Shown here piece by piece: positions 1-8,483 of a DNA stretch of 64,000 nt. Source of the DNA: Tepidicaulis sp002389665 (GTDB lineage: Bacteria; Pseudomonadota; Alphaproteobacteria; Parvibaculales; Parvibaculaceae); the NCBI RefSeq assembly GCF_965222285.1, contig NZ_OZ244942.1:1488001-1552000 (forward strand), written 5' to 3'. Position 1 is the first letter of the stretch; every line of letters begins with the position of its first letter. The notes below the pieces were generated by a model that did not search any database, had not been told where the DNA came from, and saw only the letters and a list, made by a program, of their open reading frames with translations. Position numbers and translations under genes: made by a program.

Positions 1-222
1 TCAGGCCGTCATGTTCCCGCGTCAGAAAATCCCCCGCAAGGCCGGGCATGATAGGGGCGGGCGTGAGCGGGTACAAGCTCTTGAGCCACTTAACCTATTG
101 GCCTTTCTCCGGCGGTTTGCTAAACGGCGCGTGAGTAGAGTTTCAGGCAGAGTCGGGGCGCAGGCGCCGCTTCTGCGTTTCCCGTTCTATCATCCGTTTC
201 AGCCTGAGGGGATAAGTTGACC

Positions 223-1032
223 ATGGCAGCGAGCAAATCGGCGAAAGGCGCCGCGAAAAAGGCACCGCAGCGGCAGGTAAAGCCGCCCAAAGCACTTGTT
301 GCCGGCAATTGGAAGATGAACGGGCTGAAAGCGAGCCGCCGGGAAGTCGCGGCGCTTGCCAAAAAACTGGCCGGCGCCGGCCGCGTGCCTTGCGAAGTGC
401 TGATCTGCCCGCCCGCCACGCTGATCGCGCCTTTGGCCGAAACCGCGAAGGGCAGCACGGTCAAGATCGGCGCGCAGGATTGCCACGCCAAAGAGGCAGG
501 CGCCCATACCGGGGATATCTCCGCCGAGATGGTTAAGGACGCGGGTGGCAAATTCATCATTGTCGGCCATTCCGAGCGCCGCACCGATCACGGGGAAAGC
601 GACAAGGATGTGCGGGCAAAATCGCAGGCCGTTTACCGCGCCGGGCTCACCGCCATTGTCTGCATCGGGGAAACCGAGGTCGAGCGCGATCAGGGCGCGA
701 CCCTGAAAGTCCTCACCTCCCAGCTCAAAGGCTCGCTGTCCGATGATGTGACGCCCAAGAACACCGTCATCGCCTATGAGCCCGTCTGGGCCATCGGCAC
801 GGGCCGCACCCCCACCGCCGAGCAGGTCCGTGAGGTCCATGCCCATATCCGCAAGCGCCTCGTCGCCCGTTTCGGGGAAGAGGGGGCGAAAATCCGCATT
901 CTTTACGGCGGCTCGGTGAAACCCTCCAATGCCGAAGAGCTGATGGCCGTGCCCAATGTCAACGGCGCGCTTGTCGGTGGGGCGAGCCTCAAGGCGGCGG
1001 ACTTTTTCGGGATTATCGGCGCCTATCTCTGA
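223..1032 (+). CDS. tpiA: Triosephosphate isomerase
   Basis: Interconverts dihydroxyacetone phosphate and glyceraldehyde 3-phosphate in glycolysis and gluconeogenesis. The catalytic set is visible: Lys in GNWKMNG, His in IVGHSERR, Glu in AYEPVWAIGTG, and a C-terminal phosphate-binding YGGSV. About 24 residues rich in Lys and Ala precede the conserved start of the fold, an extension most TpiA proteins lack. A TTG six bases upstream (217) is an alternative start; GAGGGG at 206-211 could serve either. It heads a tpiA-secG-pyrG-kdsA cluster typical of alphaproteobacteria. Confidence 0.97.
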   Translation: MAASKSAKGAAKKAPQRQVKPPKALVAGNWKMNGLKASRREVAALAKKLAGAGRVPCEVLICPPATLIAPLAETAKGSTVKIGAQDCHAKEAGAHTGDISAEMVKDAGGKFIIVGHSERRTDHGESDKDVRAKSQAVYRAGLTAIVCIGETEVERDQGATLKVLTSQLKGSLSDDVTPKNTVIAYEPVWAIGTGRTPTAEQVREVHAHIRKRLVARFGEEGAKIRILYGGSVKPSNAEELMAVPNVNGALVGGASLKAADFFGIIGAYL

Positions 1033-1188
1033 TTTCCGGGAGGTTCAGCGCTTGTCCCCCGGCAAAAGCGCCGTTTCGGCTCGATTAACGCTATTCGCGG
1101 GCTGGTATTCCGCCGGGTCTTGGTTTAAAAGCGCGGCATCTGTGGGAACACCGCATCTGTCAGGCCCGCGGGCAAAGGATACGTCGTC

Positions 1189-1584
1189 ATGGCCACCATC
1201 TTGATCGTTATACATCTGCTGATCGCAGTAGCGCTTGTCGCAACCGTCCTTTTGCAAAGGTCGGAAGGCGGTGCGCTGGGTATCGGCGGCGGTGGCGGCG
1301 GCGGTATGGTGAGCAACCGGGCCGCAGGCAATGCGCTGACCCGCGCCACGGCGATCCTGGCGGCGCTCTTCTTTGCCACCAGCATCGGCCTGACGCTGCT
1401 GGCCCAGGCGGAAAAGCAAGGCTCGTCCATTCTCGAGCAGGTTCCTGCCGGGGTGAGCGAGGAGCCGGTCGAAGCGCCTGAAACGCCGGTTCCCGGCGTG
1501 CCGTCCGCGGATGAGGCAGGCGAGGGGGCAGCTGCACCCAGCGCGCCGGTTTCCGAAGAACCGCAGGTGCCGAGCGCCGATTAA
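1189..1584 (+). CDS. secG: Preprotein translocase subunit SecG
   Basis: Small inner-membrane subunit of the SecYEG channel. The 131-residue protein has a first membrane helix (about 1-22), the SecG signature LLQRSEGGALG, a glycine run, a second helix (about 52-70), and a low-complexity tail rich in Pro, Glu and Ala. AAGGA lies 8 bases before the ATG. The gene follows tpiA by 156 bases and precedes pyrG, the usual alphaproteobacterial order. Confidence 0.95.
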   Translation: MATILIVIHLLIAVALVATVLLQRSEGGALGIGGGGGGGMVSNRAAGNALTRATAILAALFFATSIGLTLLAQAEKQGSSILEQVPAGVSEEPVEAPETPVPGVPSADEAGEGAAAPSAPVSEEPQVPSAD

Positions 1585-1671
1585 CCGACGTTTTCTAAGA
1601 AATGAGTTTTTGACGTGCGAAAGCTATTTCCGCGCTTCGAATCGCATTGGCTTCGTATAGGATAAGGGTCC

Positions 1672-3297
1672 ATGACGCGGTATATATTCATCACCGGCGG
1701 CGTGGTTTCTTCCCTAGGGAAAGGCATTGCATCCGCAGCACTCGGCGCGCTTCTGCAAGCGCGCGGGTTTTCCGTCCGCTTACGCAAGCTGGACCCTTAT
1801 CTCAACGTCGATCCGGGCACGATGAGCCCCTTCCAGCATGGGGAAGTGTTCGTCACCGATGACGGGGCGGAAACCGATCTCGACCTCGGCCATTACGAGC
1901 GTTTTACGGGGCGGCCCTGCTCGAAGGGTGACAATATCACCACGGGCCGCATCTATCAGGACATTATCGCCAAGGAACGGCGGGGCGATTATCTGGGCGG
2001 CACGGTGCAGGTGATCCCCCATGTGACCGACGCCATCAAACAGTTCGTTCTCGACGGTAATGAGGGCGTCGATTTCGTGCTCTGCGAAATCGGCGGCACG
2101 GTCGGCGATATCGAGGCGCTGCCCTTCTTCGAGGCGATCCGCCAGCTTGGCAACGAGCTGCCGCGCGGCGCGACCTGCTTCATCCACCTGACGCTCATGC
2201 CCTTCATCCCGAGCGCCGGGGAAATGAAGACGAAACCCACCCAGCACTCGGTCAAGGAACTGCGCTCCATCGGCATTCAGCCCGATGTTCTGATGTGCCG
2301 CTGCGACCGGCCCATTCCGGTGGAAGAACGGCGCAAGATCGCGCTCTTCTGTAACGTGCGCGAGACGGCGGTCATTCAGGCCATCGATGTCGATACGATT
2401 TACGACGTGCCCTATCGCTATCACCTGGAAGGGCTCGACACGGAAGTGCTCGGCGTTTTCGGCATCGAGGCGCCGGTGCCGGACCTGACGAGCTGGCAGA
2501 ACATTTCACATGTCATCCGCGAGCCGGAAGGCGAAGTGACGATTGCCATCGTGGGCAAATATACGGGCCTTAAAGATGCCTATAAGTCGCTGATCGAAGC
2601 GCTCACTCATGGCGGCATTGCCAATAAGGTGAGGGTCAATATCAAGTGGCTGGAGTCCGAGATTTTCGAGGATCCGGAGCAGATGCATCACCTGGAAGAT
2701 GTGAACGGCATTCTCGTGCCGGGTGGCTTCGGTGAGCGCGGCTCGGAAGGCAAGATCGCGGCGGCACATTTCGCCCGCACCCGCGCCGTGCCTTATCTCG
2801 GCATCTGCTTCGGTATGCAGATGGCCGTCATCGAGGCGGCCCGCCATATGGCCGGGATCGAGAAGGCAAGCTCCACCGAGTTCGGCCCGCAGGAAGAACC
2901 GCTTGTCGGCCTGATGACCGAATGGATGCAGGGCGAGGAACTGGTCAAGCGCGGCTATGATTCAGACCTCGGCGGCACGATGCGCCTTGGCGCTTATGAT
3001 GCGGCGCTGAAGCCCGGCTCAAAAGTCGCGGAGATTTACGGCGGCACAGAGATCAGCGAGCGCCACCGTCACCGTTTCGAGGTCAACATGGCCTACCGCG
3101 AGCGGCTGGAGGAAAAGGGCCTGCTCTTTTCAGGGACATCGCCCGACGGGCTCCTGCCGGAGATCGTCGAGTTGCCGGATCATCCCTGGTATATCGGTGT
3201 GCAGTTCCACCCCGAGTTGAAATCCCGGCCTTTCGATCCCCATCCGCTCTTCAAATCTTTCGTCGAAGCGGCCTTGGCGCAAAGCCGCCTCGTTTGA
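1672..3297 (+). CDS. pyrG: CTP synthase (glutamine-hydrolysing)
   Basis: Makes CTP from UTP, ATP and glutamine. Full length at 541 residues. The N-terminal synthetase domain starts with TRYIFITGGVVSSLGKGIA (P-loop-like), and the C-terminal class I glutamine amidotransferase domain carries the nucleophile in GICFGMQM and a terminal GVQFHPE. Start chosen by the family N-terminus; GGATAAGGG precedes it. It lies between secG and kdsA, all on the plus strand. Confidence 0.97.
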   Translation: MTRYIFITGGVVSSLGKGIASAALGALLQARGFSVRLRKLDPYLNVDPGTMSPFQHGEVFVTDDGAETDLDLGHYERFTGRPCSKGDNITTGRIYQDIIAKERRGDYLGGTVQVIPHVTDAIKQFVLDGNEGVDFVLCEIGGTVGDIEALPFFEAIRQLGNELPRGATCFIHLTLMPFIPSAGEMKTKPTQHSVKELRSIGIQPDVLMCRCDRPIPVEERRKIALFCNVRETAVIQAIDVDTIYDVPYRYHLEGLDTEVLGVFGIEAPVPDLTSWQNISHVIREPEGEVTIAIVGKYTGLKDAYKSLIEALTHGGIANKVRVNIKWLESEIFEDPEQMHHLEDVNGILVPGGFGERGSEGKIAAAHFARTRAVPYLGICFGMQMAVIEAARHMAGIEKASSTEFGPQEEPLVGLMTEWMQGEELVKRGYDSDLGGTMRLGAYDAALKPGSKVAEIYGGTEISERHRHRFEVNMAYRERLEEKGLLFSGTSPDGLLPEIVELPDHPWYIGVQFHPELKSRPFDPHPLFKSFVEAALAQSRLV

Positions 3298-3395
3298 CAG
3301 CAGTGGAATCGGCCCGGTTTTGCATTAGAGTGGGGCCGCCGGACCGGCCGGCACTCTTGAGAATGCCCGCTCAGCGGGCCTAAAGGTCGAGATTT

Positions 3396-4226
3396 ATGAA
3401 ACCCAACAGTACCGTGACCGTCGGCAATGTGCATTTTGCCAATGACAAGCCTTTGAGCATCATTTCGGGCCCCTGCCAGATGGAAAGCCGCGAGCATGCG
3501 ATGATGATTGCAGGCACGCTGAAGGAGATCACGGAAAAGCTGGGGATGGGCTTCGTCTTCAAAGCTTCTTTCGACAAGGCCAACCGCACCAGCATCAAGG
3601 GTGCGCGCGGCGTCGGTCTTGCCAATGCGCTGCCGGTCTTCGAGGAAATCAAGAAAGAGTTTGGTGTGCCGGTGCTCACCGATGTGCACAGCCCCGAGCA
3701 ATGCGCGGAAGTGGCAAGCGTCGTCGATATTCTCCAGATCCCGGCCTTGCTGTGCCGCCAGACGGACCTGGTGGTCGCGGCGGCGAAAACCGGCAAGCCG
3801 GTCAATATTAAGAAGGGCCAGTTCCTTGCCCCGTGGGATATGAAGAACGCGGTGGAAAAGGTAACGGAATCCGGCAATCCCAATGTCATGACGACAGAGC
3901 GCGGTACCAGCTTCGGCTATAACGCGCTGGTCTCGGACATGCGGGCGCTGCCCGAGCTTGCCTCGTTCGGCGCGCCGGTGATTTTCGATGCTACCCATTC
4001 CGTGCAGCAGCCGGCCAGCAAGGGCGCTTCCACTGGCGGGCAGCGCGAATATGTGCCGGTGCTAGCACGCGCCGCCGTCGCGGTGGGCGTCGCCGGTGTC
4101 TTCATGGAAACTCATGACGACCCCGACAATGCACCATCCGATGGACCGAACGCGGTATATCTCAGCGATATGGAAGCGCTTTTGAAAAACCTGAAAGCCT
4201 TCGACGAGCTCTCCAAGCAGCTTTAA
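3396..4226 (+). CDS. kdsA: 3-deoxy-8-phosphooctulonate synthase (KDO-8-P synthase)
   Basis: Condenses phosphoenolpyruvate with arabinose 5-phosphate to give KDO-8-phosphate, precursor of the lipopolysaccharide inner core. The 276-residue protein shows IISGPCQMES, FKASFDKANRTS, the KKGQFLAPWDM segment and the DATHSVQ motif of the family. A GC-rich hairpin (GCCCGC/GCGGGC, 3364-3378) sits in the short leader just before AAGGTCGAG. The gene ends 7 bases before the convergent ZIP transporter gene. Confidence 0.97.
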   Translation: MKPNSTVTVGNVHFANDKPLSIISGPCQMESREHAMMIAGTLKEITEKLGMGFVFKASFDKANRTSIKGARGVGLANALPVFEEIKKEFGVPVLTDVHSPEQCAEVASVVDILQIPALLCRQTDLVVAAAKTGKPVNIKKGQFLAPWDMKNAVEKVTESGNPNVMTTERGTSFGYNALVSDMRALPELASFGAPVIFDATHSVQQPASKGASTGGQREYVPVLARAAVAVGVAGVFMETHDDPDNAPSDGPNAVYLSDMEALLKNLKAFDELSKQL

Positions 4227-4233
4227 ACCACAC

Positions 4234-5019
4234 CTAGTGGAGCGCGTGCTCCATGAAAAGTGAGAGCGCGCAGCCGAGAAGAAAGAGCGGCAGCGCCAGG
4301 CGGCGCTTGGCTTCCAGCATATGCGGCACGAGATGCGAGGCGCTGACATAAAGCAGCGTGCCGCCTGCGGCTGCGAGCATCGGGGCGAGCAGTGCGCCGT
4401 GATCATGCGGTGCGGCGGTAAGAGGCGCGGTAAAGCCCGGCCCGTAATGCGCGCCGTCCAGCCAGAGAACAGTAAGCACTGCGCCGAGCGGGGTCATCAG
4501 TACCGCGCCGAGGACGGTGTAAAGCAGTGCGCGGCGAGCGGAGACGTAAAAGCTCATCAGCGCGAAGAGAATGACCGCATCGATAAATTTATGCGCGGTG
4601 AGCCCGCCCATGGTCATGAGCCCGGTTTCGAGCCCGCTTTCATAGGTCACGGTATAGACCGCGCCGTCGGCGAAGGAATGGAACGCAATGCCGAGCCAGG
4701 CGGTGAGCGCGGGCATGGAGACGGCGGGGTGATGATGCGCGCTGTGAGGAAACAGCGAATCCGTCAGCCCGGCGATGAGCAGGAGCAGCACATAGCCGCC
4801 CAGAGCATAAAGCGGGGCATGAGGCGTTCCCTGCATGGCCTCGGGAAAGAGATGTGTTAGAACCGTGGTGAGCAGGAGCCCTGCGCCGAAGGCCGCCAGC
4901 AGATTGCTCCAGCCGAGCACGCGTTCACGGGCAATCCAGACGCTTGCCACCCCGCATAGGCTGATAAAGGCGGCAACGAAGCTCGCCAAAACGCCATATT
5001 GTTGAAAAACACCAAGCAC
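4234..5019 (-). CDS. ZIP family metal transporter
   Basis: Inner-membrane transporter of about eight hydrophobic segments (261 residues), likely zinc uptake. The two metal-site motifs are present in altered form, HSFADG (114-119) and HKFID (143-147), where typical ZIP proteins have Glu in place of these Asp residues. A histidine-rich loop PHSAHHHP (91-98) lies in the variable region. A near-perfect Zur operator overlaps its promoter, which supports zinc as the substrate. The exact metal is inference. Confidence 0.85.
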   Translation of the reverse strand: MLGVFQQYGVLASFVAAFISLCGVASVWIARERVLGWSNLLAAFGAGLLLTTVLTHLFPEAMQGTPHAPLYALGGYVLLLLIAGLTDSLFPHSAHHHPAVSMPALTAWLGIAFHSFADGAVYTVTYESGLETGLMTMGGLTAHKFIDAVILFALMSFYVSARRALLYTVLGAVLMTPLGAVLTVLWLDGAHYGPGFTAPLTAAPHDHGALLAPMLAAAGGTLLYVSASHLVPHMLEAKRRLALPLFLLGCALSLFMEHALH

Positions 5020-5045
5020 GTGCCGTTTCCCGGTAATGTGCGGGC

Positions 5046-5058
5046 GTTATATTATAAC
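5046..5058 (-). promoter_or_regulatory. Zur operator (Zur box) of the ZIP gene
   Basis: GTTATATTATAAC on the plus strand is a perfect inverted repeat (GTTATA-T-TATAAC) that matches the core of the proteobacterial Zur box. It overlaps the -10 hexamer of the ZIP promoter and lies 27 bases before the start codon, the position expected for repression when zinc is plentiful. Confidence 0.8.
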
Positions 5059-5080
5059 AATTGCATTTGGGAAAGCCCAA
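5051..5080 (-). promoter_or_regulatory. Sigma-70-type promoter of the ZIP gene
   Basis: Read on the minus strand: -35 TTGGGC (5080-5075), an 18-base spacer and a perfect -10 TATAAT (5056-5051). The -10 lies inside the Zur operator. Confidence 0.6.
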
Positions 5081-5114
5081 ACTGACTACAGGGCCTGTTG
5101 GCCTCTATCCTGTT

Positions 5115-6509
5115 CTATCCGGCTTGGGCAAGCTCCGGACGCTGCATGGGCAGCCAGAACTGCACATTGGTGCCCTGGTCCGGTGTGCTGTGGATGGTCA
5201 GATCGCCGCCAAGCTGGCGCACGAAACGGTGTGCGATGGGCAGGCCGAGACCGGTGCCGCCGAACTGGGTCGCATAGGCCGGGTCCGCCTTCCAGAACGG
5301 GTCGAGTGCCATGGCGATCTGTTCTTCGCTCATGCCGATGCCCGTATCCTCGATTTCGAAAAGCACGCGCCCGTCGGAAAACTCGCTCGAGCGCAGCGTG
5401 ACGGTGCCCCCCGCCGGGGTGAACTTCACTGCATTCGATAGCAGATTGATGAGGATCTGTTTCAAGCGCCGGCGGTCCGAATAAACGGTCGCGGCATGAT
5501 GGCCGGGCTCGAAGACGAAAGTCAGCTCGCTTGCTCCGCGCCGGGACTGGGCAAGGTTCAGCGAGCTTTCCAGCGGTTCGCTCAAGTCGAAAGGTTCCGT
5601 CTCGCAGTCAGAGGCGTCCGTTTCGATTTTCGACAGATCGAGAATGTCATTGACGACGTTGAGCAGGTTGCGGCCCGACATGAGAATATCGTCCACATAT
5701 TCCCGGTAACGCTCGCTCAGGGGGCCGAACATCTGCCCCTTCATGATTTCGGCAAAGCCGATAATCGCGTTGAGCGGCGTACGCAGCTCATGGTTCATAT
5801 TGGCGAGAAACTCGCTTTTTGCGCGGCTGTGCTTCTCGGCCATGTTTTGCAGATAGACCTGCCGCAACGCGCCTTCCAGCTCTTGCTCGCGTGCCATGAT
5901 CTGCTTTTGCAGGATGATGTTGCGCCGGTGCGCGCGGCGGCGGATCGTGAAGGCGGCAATGGCGAGCACGAAGGCGTTGAACTCGAAATAGAGATGGCTC
6001 ATCAGCACCTCGTTCGAGGCGACGGCGATAGCGGCAAGCGTCCAAAGACAAATATAAGCACCGAGACTGAGCGCCAGCCAGAAAGGCGAGAGGAAGAAGA
6101 GCCCGATCGCCACCATGATGAACAGATAGTTGGTGAGCTCCGAGGGGTCTTGCGTCACCGTGATATGGGCGGTGACGTTGCAGGCCAGAATGAGCGTACC
6201 GGCACAAAGAAGCGGATGCGCCCATTGATGGGGAATGGAATGCCGCTTGAGAAGAAAGGAAAGGCCGAAGCCGATGGCCGAGCTTGCCGCCGAGATCGGG
6301 ATCATGACTTTCGCGATGGGCGGTGGAAGGAACGTCATATGCATGAGCGTGATGGCAAAATAAGCCACGCCCACGAAAGCGAAAATCAGCCAGAGCCCGT
6401 CGCGCAAAATCTCGTTGAAATCTTGTTGCGTGGCTTCGACCGCTGGCGCTGTGTCCCCGGTGATGGCTTCTTCAATCTCTGGAGCGCGGTTATGCGCTGT
6501 CTCGCTCAT
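5115..6509 (-). CDS. Membrane-bound sensor histidine kinase (orphan)
   Basis: The 464-residue protein has about six predicted membrane helices (residues 35-190), a short coiled coil, then HisKA with FLANMNHELRTPLNAIIGF (phosphoacceptor His240) and HATPase_c with N, G1 (DTGIGM) and G2 (GGTGLGL) boxes. The H-box resembles the DivJ/PleC/PdhS-type kinases of alphaproteobacteria, but no PAS domain is obvious. No response regulator is adjacent, so the partner is unknown. The ribosome binding site is weak. Confidence 0.85.
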   Translation of the reverse strand: MSETAHNRAPEIEEAITGDTAPAVEATQQDFNEILRDGLWLIFAFVGVAYFAITLMHMTFLPPPIAKVMIPISAASSAIGFGLSFLLKRHSIPHQWAHPLLCAGTLILACNVTAHITVTQDPSELTNYLFIMVAIGLFFLSPFWLALSLGAYICLWTLAAIAVASNEVLMSHLYFEFNAFVLAIAAFTIRRRAHRRNIILQKQIMAREQELEGALRQVYLQNMAEKHSRAKSEFLANMNHELRTPLNAIIGFAEIMKGQMFGPLSERYREYVDDILMSGRNLLNVVNDILDLSKIETDASDCETEPFDLSEPLESSLNLAQSRRGASELTFVFEPGHHAATVYSDRRRLKQILINLLSNAVKFTPAGGTVTLRSSEFSDGRVLFEIEDTGIGMSEEQIAMALDPFWKADPAYATQFGGTGLGLPIAHRFVRQLGGDLTIHSTPDQGTNVQFWLPMQRPELAQAG

Positions 6510-6639
6510 CTACTGTCTCAGCTACTGTCGGGCCTGAAAATCATGCCAGTCCGTCAAGTTTAGCAAAAACGGTATTGAGAGAGTCCTAATCGCGATTTGC
6601 GAATACTTGGTATGCTGAAAAACTGAGCAAGGCGAAGCG

Positions 6640-6660
6640 CGTGGCTATTTTATAGCCACG
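6640..6660. other. Inverted repeat between kinase and dioxygenase genes
   Basis: CGTGGCTA and TAGCCACG form a perfect 8-bp stem around a TTTTA loop. A second small repeat, CCTAAC/GTTAGG, lies at 6670-6685. Both sit between the end of the dioxygenase gene and the start of the kinase gene. No T-run follows on the minus strand, so the pair is either a weak terminator or an operator for the kinase. Confidence 0.4.
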
Positions 6661-6688
6661 GCTTTTATGCCTAACAGGCGTTAGGAAT

Positions 6689-7594
6689 TCAGGCTTTTTC
6701 TTCCCCGCGGATGGAGGCGCCCACCAGCTCGCGCAGCTCCTCCGAGCCGAACTGGGCGCTGGTGCCATCCATCTTACCGAGTGCGAAATCCGGCGGCACC
6801 AGTTCCGGCCCCTCGCCGGCGGGCAGCGGCGGGGTGTAATAACCCAGCGCATAGCTGCCCATGGCATAGCCGATCAGGGCCTGAAGGTCGGGCTCCAGGG
6901 TCTTGGCGATTTCCGGCGGGCAGGAAAGGTACTGGTTCTCTTCCTGGCGCAGCCAGCCCAGCGTGTAGGTCAGATTGACGCCGATCCGGTCGCCATCTGA
7001 GGTGTTGGCGCCGCCGCCATGAAAGACCCCGCCGGAATAGATCAGAACCGAACCTGCGCTCATTTCCGCATAACCGATTTCCTCGTCTTTCGGCTGGTAA
7101 TTATCGGTCCAGCCGAGCGAGCCGGGGCAAACCTGCGTCGCCCCGTTTTCCTTTGTGAAATCCGTCATGGCCCAGATCGTGTTGAACTGAGGCTCCATGT
7201 CTTTCATGTAGGTGCCCCAGGCCCAGCGGTCCCGGTGAATGGGCTGCTTGGGCTGGCCGGGCCGGATGCGGATAACCTGGGTGAGGTGGAGCTGAATGCG
7301 CTCGCAAAAGGGTTTGAGGAAGCTTTGAGCCGCTTCGAGGATCGCCGGATGCATCACCATCTCCCGCGCCTTTTGGGAGCGGGCGACAAGCGCGCCGGTG
7401 CGCGTCGTCTTGCGGCCGGTGAAATCGTCCCGCCCGTAATCGGTCGCCTCGATGTAAGGCATAAGCTCGCCGAGCGCCGCCTTTACCTCACCGGGGCTGA
7501 GCACGTCCTTCAGGATAAGCGCCCCGTCACGCTTGAGAATGGCAAGAATGTCATCCGCCGGCGCATTGGCGGGCAGGGTTTCGAGCTTTGGCAT
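6689..7594 (-). CDS. Phytanoyl-CoA dioxygenase (PhyH) family oxygenase
   Basis: Predicted non-haem iron, 2-oxoglutarate-dependent dioxygenase of 301 residues. The iron triad fits His120-x-Asp122 and His192 (VFHGGGANT), with Arg203 placed to bind 2-oxoglutarate. The start at 7594 is supported by GGGAGGAA just upstream; longer readings into queF have no such signal. It follows queF by 50 bases on the same strand and may be co-transcribed with the queuosine genes. The substrate is unknown. Confidence 0.85.
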   Translation of the reverse strand: MPKLETLPANAPADDILAILKRDGALILKDVLSPGEVKAALGELMPYIEATDYGRDDFTGRKTTRTGALVARSQKAREMVMHPAILEAAQSFLKPFCERIQLHLTQVIRIRPGQPKQPIHRDRWAWGTYMKDMEPQFNTIWAMTDFTKENGATQVCPGSLGWTDNYQPKDEEIGYAEMSAGSVLIYSGGVFHGGGANTSDGDRIGVNLTYTLGWLRQEENQYLSCPPEIAKTLEPDLQALIGYAMGSYALGYYTPPLPAGEGPELVPPDFALGKMDGTSAQFGSEELRELVGASIRGEEKA

Positions 7595-7644
7595 GATGCG
7601 TTCCTCCCGCTTCTTTGTAGCAAGAAGCGGCAGGAAACGGAAAT

Positions 7645-8106
7645 TCAGCCCCGGCCCCGGTAGGGCGAAACGCCCTGGTCGGGTACCCAGAGCCCTTCGG
7701 GAAGTTTGCCCGTCTGCCAGAAGACATCGATGGGAATACCGCCGCGCGGATACCAGTAGCCGCCGATGCGCAGCCATTTGGGCTGCAGCGTTTCGGCGAG
7801 GCGCTTACCGATGGCGACGGTGCAATCTTCATGGAACGCGCCGTGATTGCGGAAGGACTGGAGATAAAGTTTCAGCGATTTCGACTCCACGAGCCAGTCG
7901 CCTGGCGCATAGTCGATGACGAGATGGGCGAAATCGGGCGCGCCCGTTACCGGGCAAAGCGAGGTGAATTCCGGGCAGGTGAAACGGGCAAGATAGTCCG
8001 TGTCGGCATGGGGGTTGGGCACACGCTCCAGTTCCGCATCTTCCGGCGTCTCAGGAGCGGCGGTTTTCGCGCCGAGCTGCGTCAGATCTTTGGTATATTC
8101 CGCCAT
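7645..8106 (-). CDS. queF: NADPH-dependent preQ0 reductase QueF
   Basis: Reduces 7-cyano-7-deazaguanine (preQ0) to preQ1 for queuosine synthesis. At 153 residues it is the short, unimodular type. The catalytic Cys lies in TSLCPVTGAPD, and the QueF motif ESKSLKLYLQSF is intact, followed by FHE. It starts 11 bases after queD ends. Confidence 0.96.
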   Translation of the reverse strand: MAEYTKDLTQLGAKTAAPETPEDAELERVPNPHADTDYLARFTCPEFTSLCPVTGAPDFAHLVIDYAPGDWLVESKSLKLYLQSFRNHGAFHEDCTVAIGKRLAETLQPKWLRIGGYWYPRGGIPIDVFWQTGKLPEGLWVPDQGVSPYRGRG

Positions 8107-8117
8107 CGGACTATCTC

Positions 8118-8483
8118 CTAATCGGCTTCGCCCTCATAGACGCAGCCCTCTTTGCAGGTGTCCCGGTGCACTTCCACCCGCGCGATCTGCGGCAGGGAGT
8201 TTTTCAGCCGCCGCCAGATCCACATGGTCAGGCATTCCAGCGTCGGGGCGGCCAGTCCCTCGATCTCGTTGAGGCAGTGATGGTCGAGCGCCTGGCGCGC
8301 ATCTTCCAAGGCATCGCGGAATTCGGAAAACTCGCGAATGAGCCCCGTTTCGGGATCGGGCGTGCCGGCGAGCCAGACAACGGCGCGGAAGGAATGGCCG
8401 TGCAGCCGGCTGTTCGGATGGCCGGGCGGGGCGGAAGGCAGATAGTGGGCTGCCTCGAAAGTGAACTCTTTATAGATACGCAT
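8118..8483 (-). CDS. queD: 6-carboxytetrahydropterin synthase (QueD family)
   Basis: Second step of preQ0 synthesis, converting dihydroneopterin triphosphate to 6-carboxytetrahydropterin. The 121-residue protein has the zinc ligands His13 (FEAAH) and His28/His30 (LHGH), and the family C-terminus DTCKEGCVYEGE. Where E. coli QueD has GHKCGRLHGH with catalytic Cys27, this one reads GHPNSRLHGH, so Asn stands at the catalytic cysteine. The start overlaps the queE stop by one base (TGATG). The operon supports a queuosine role, but the missing Cys is a caution. Confidence 0.9.
   Translation of the reverse strand: MRIYKEFTFEAAHYLPSAPPGHPNSRLHGHSFRAVVWLAGTPDPETGLIREFSEFRDALEDARQALDHHCLNEIEGLAAPTLECLTMWIWRRLKNSLPQIARVEVHRDTCKEGCVYEGEAD

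Noticed and set aside
1..49. Minus-strand frame of 16 codons starting at ATG 49-47 and running off the left edge
   Set aside because: No ribosome binding site and no recognisable N-terminus; too short to support a gene.
1610..1640. TTGACG before pyrG as a -35 box
   Set aside because: No acceptable -10 hexamer at 16-18 bases.
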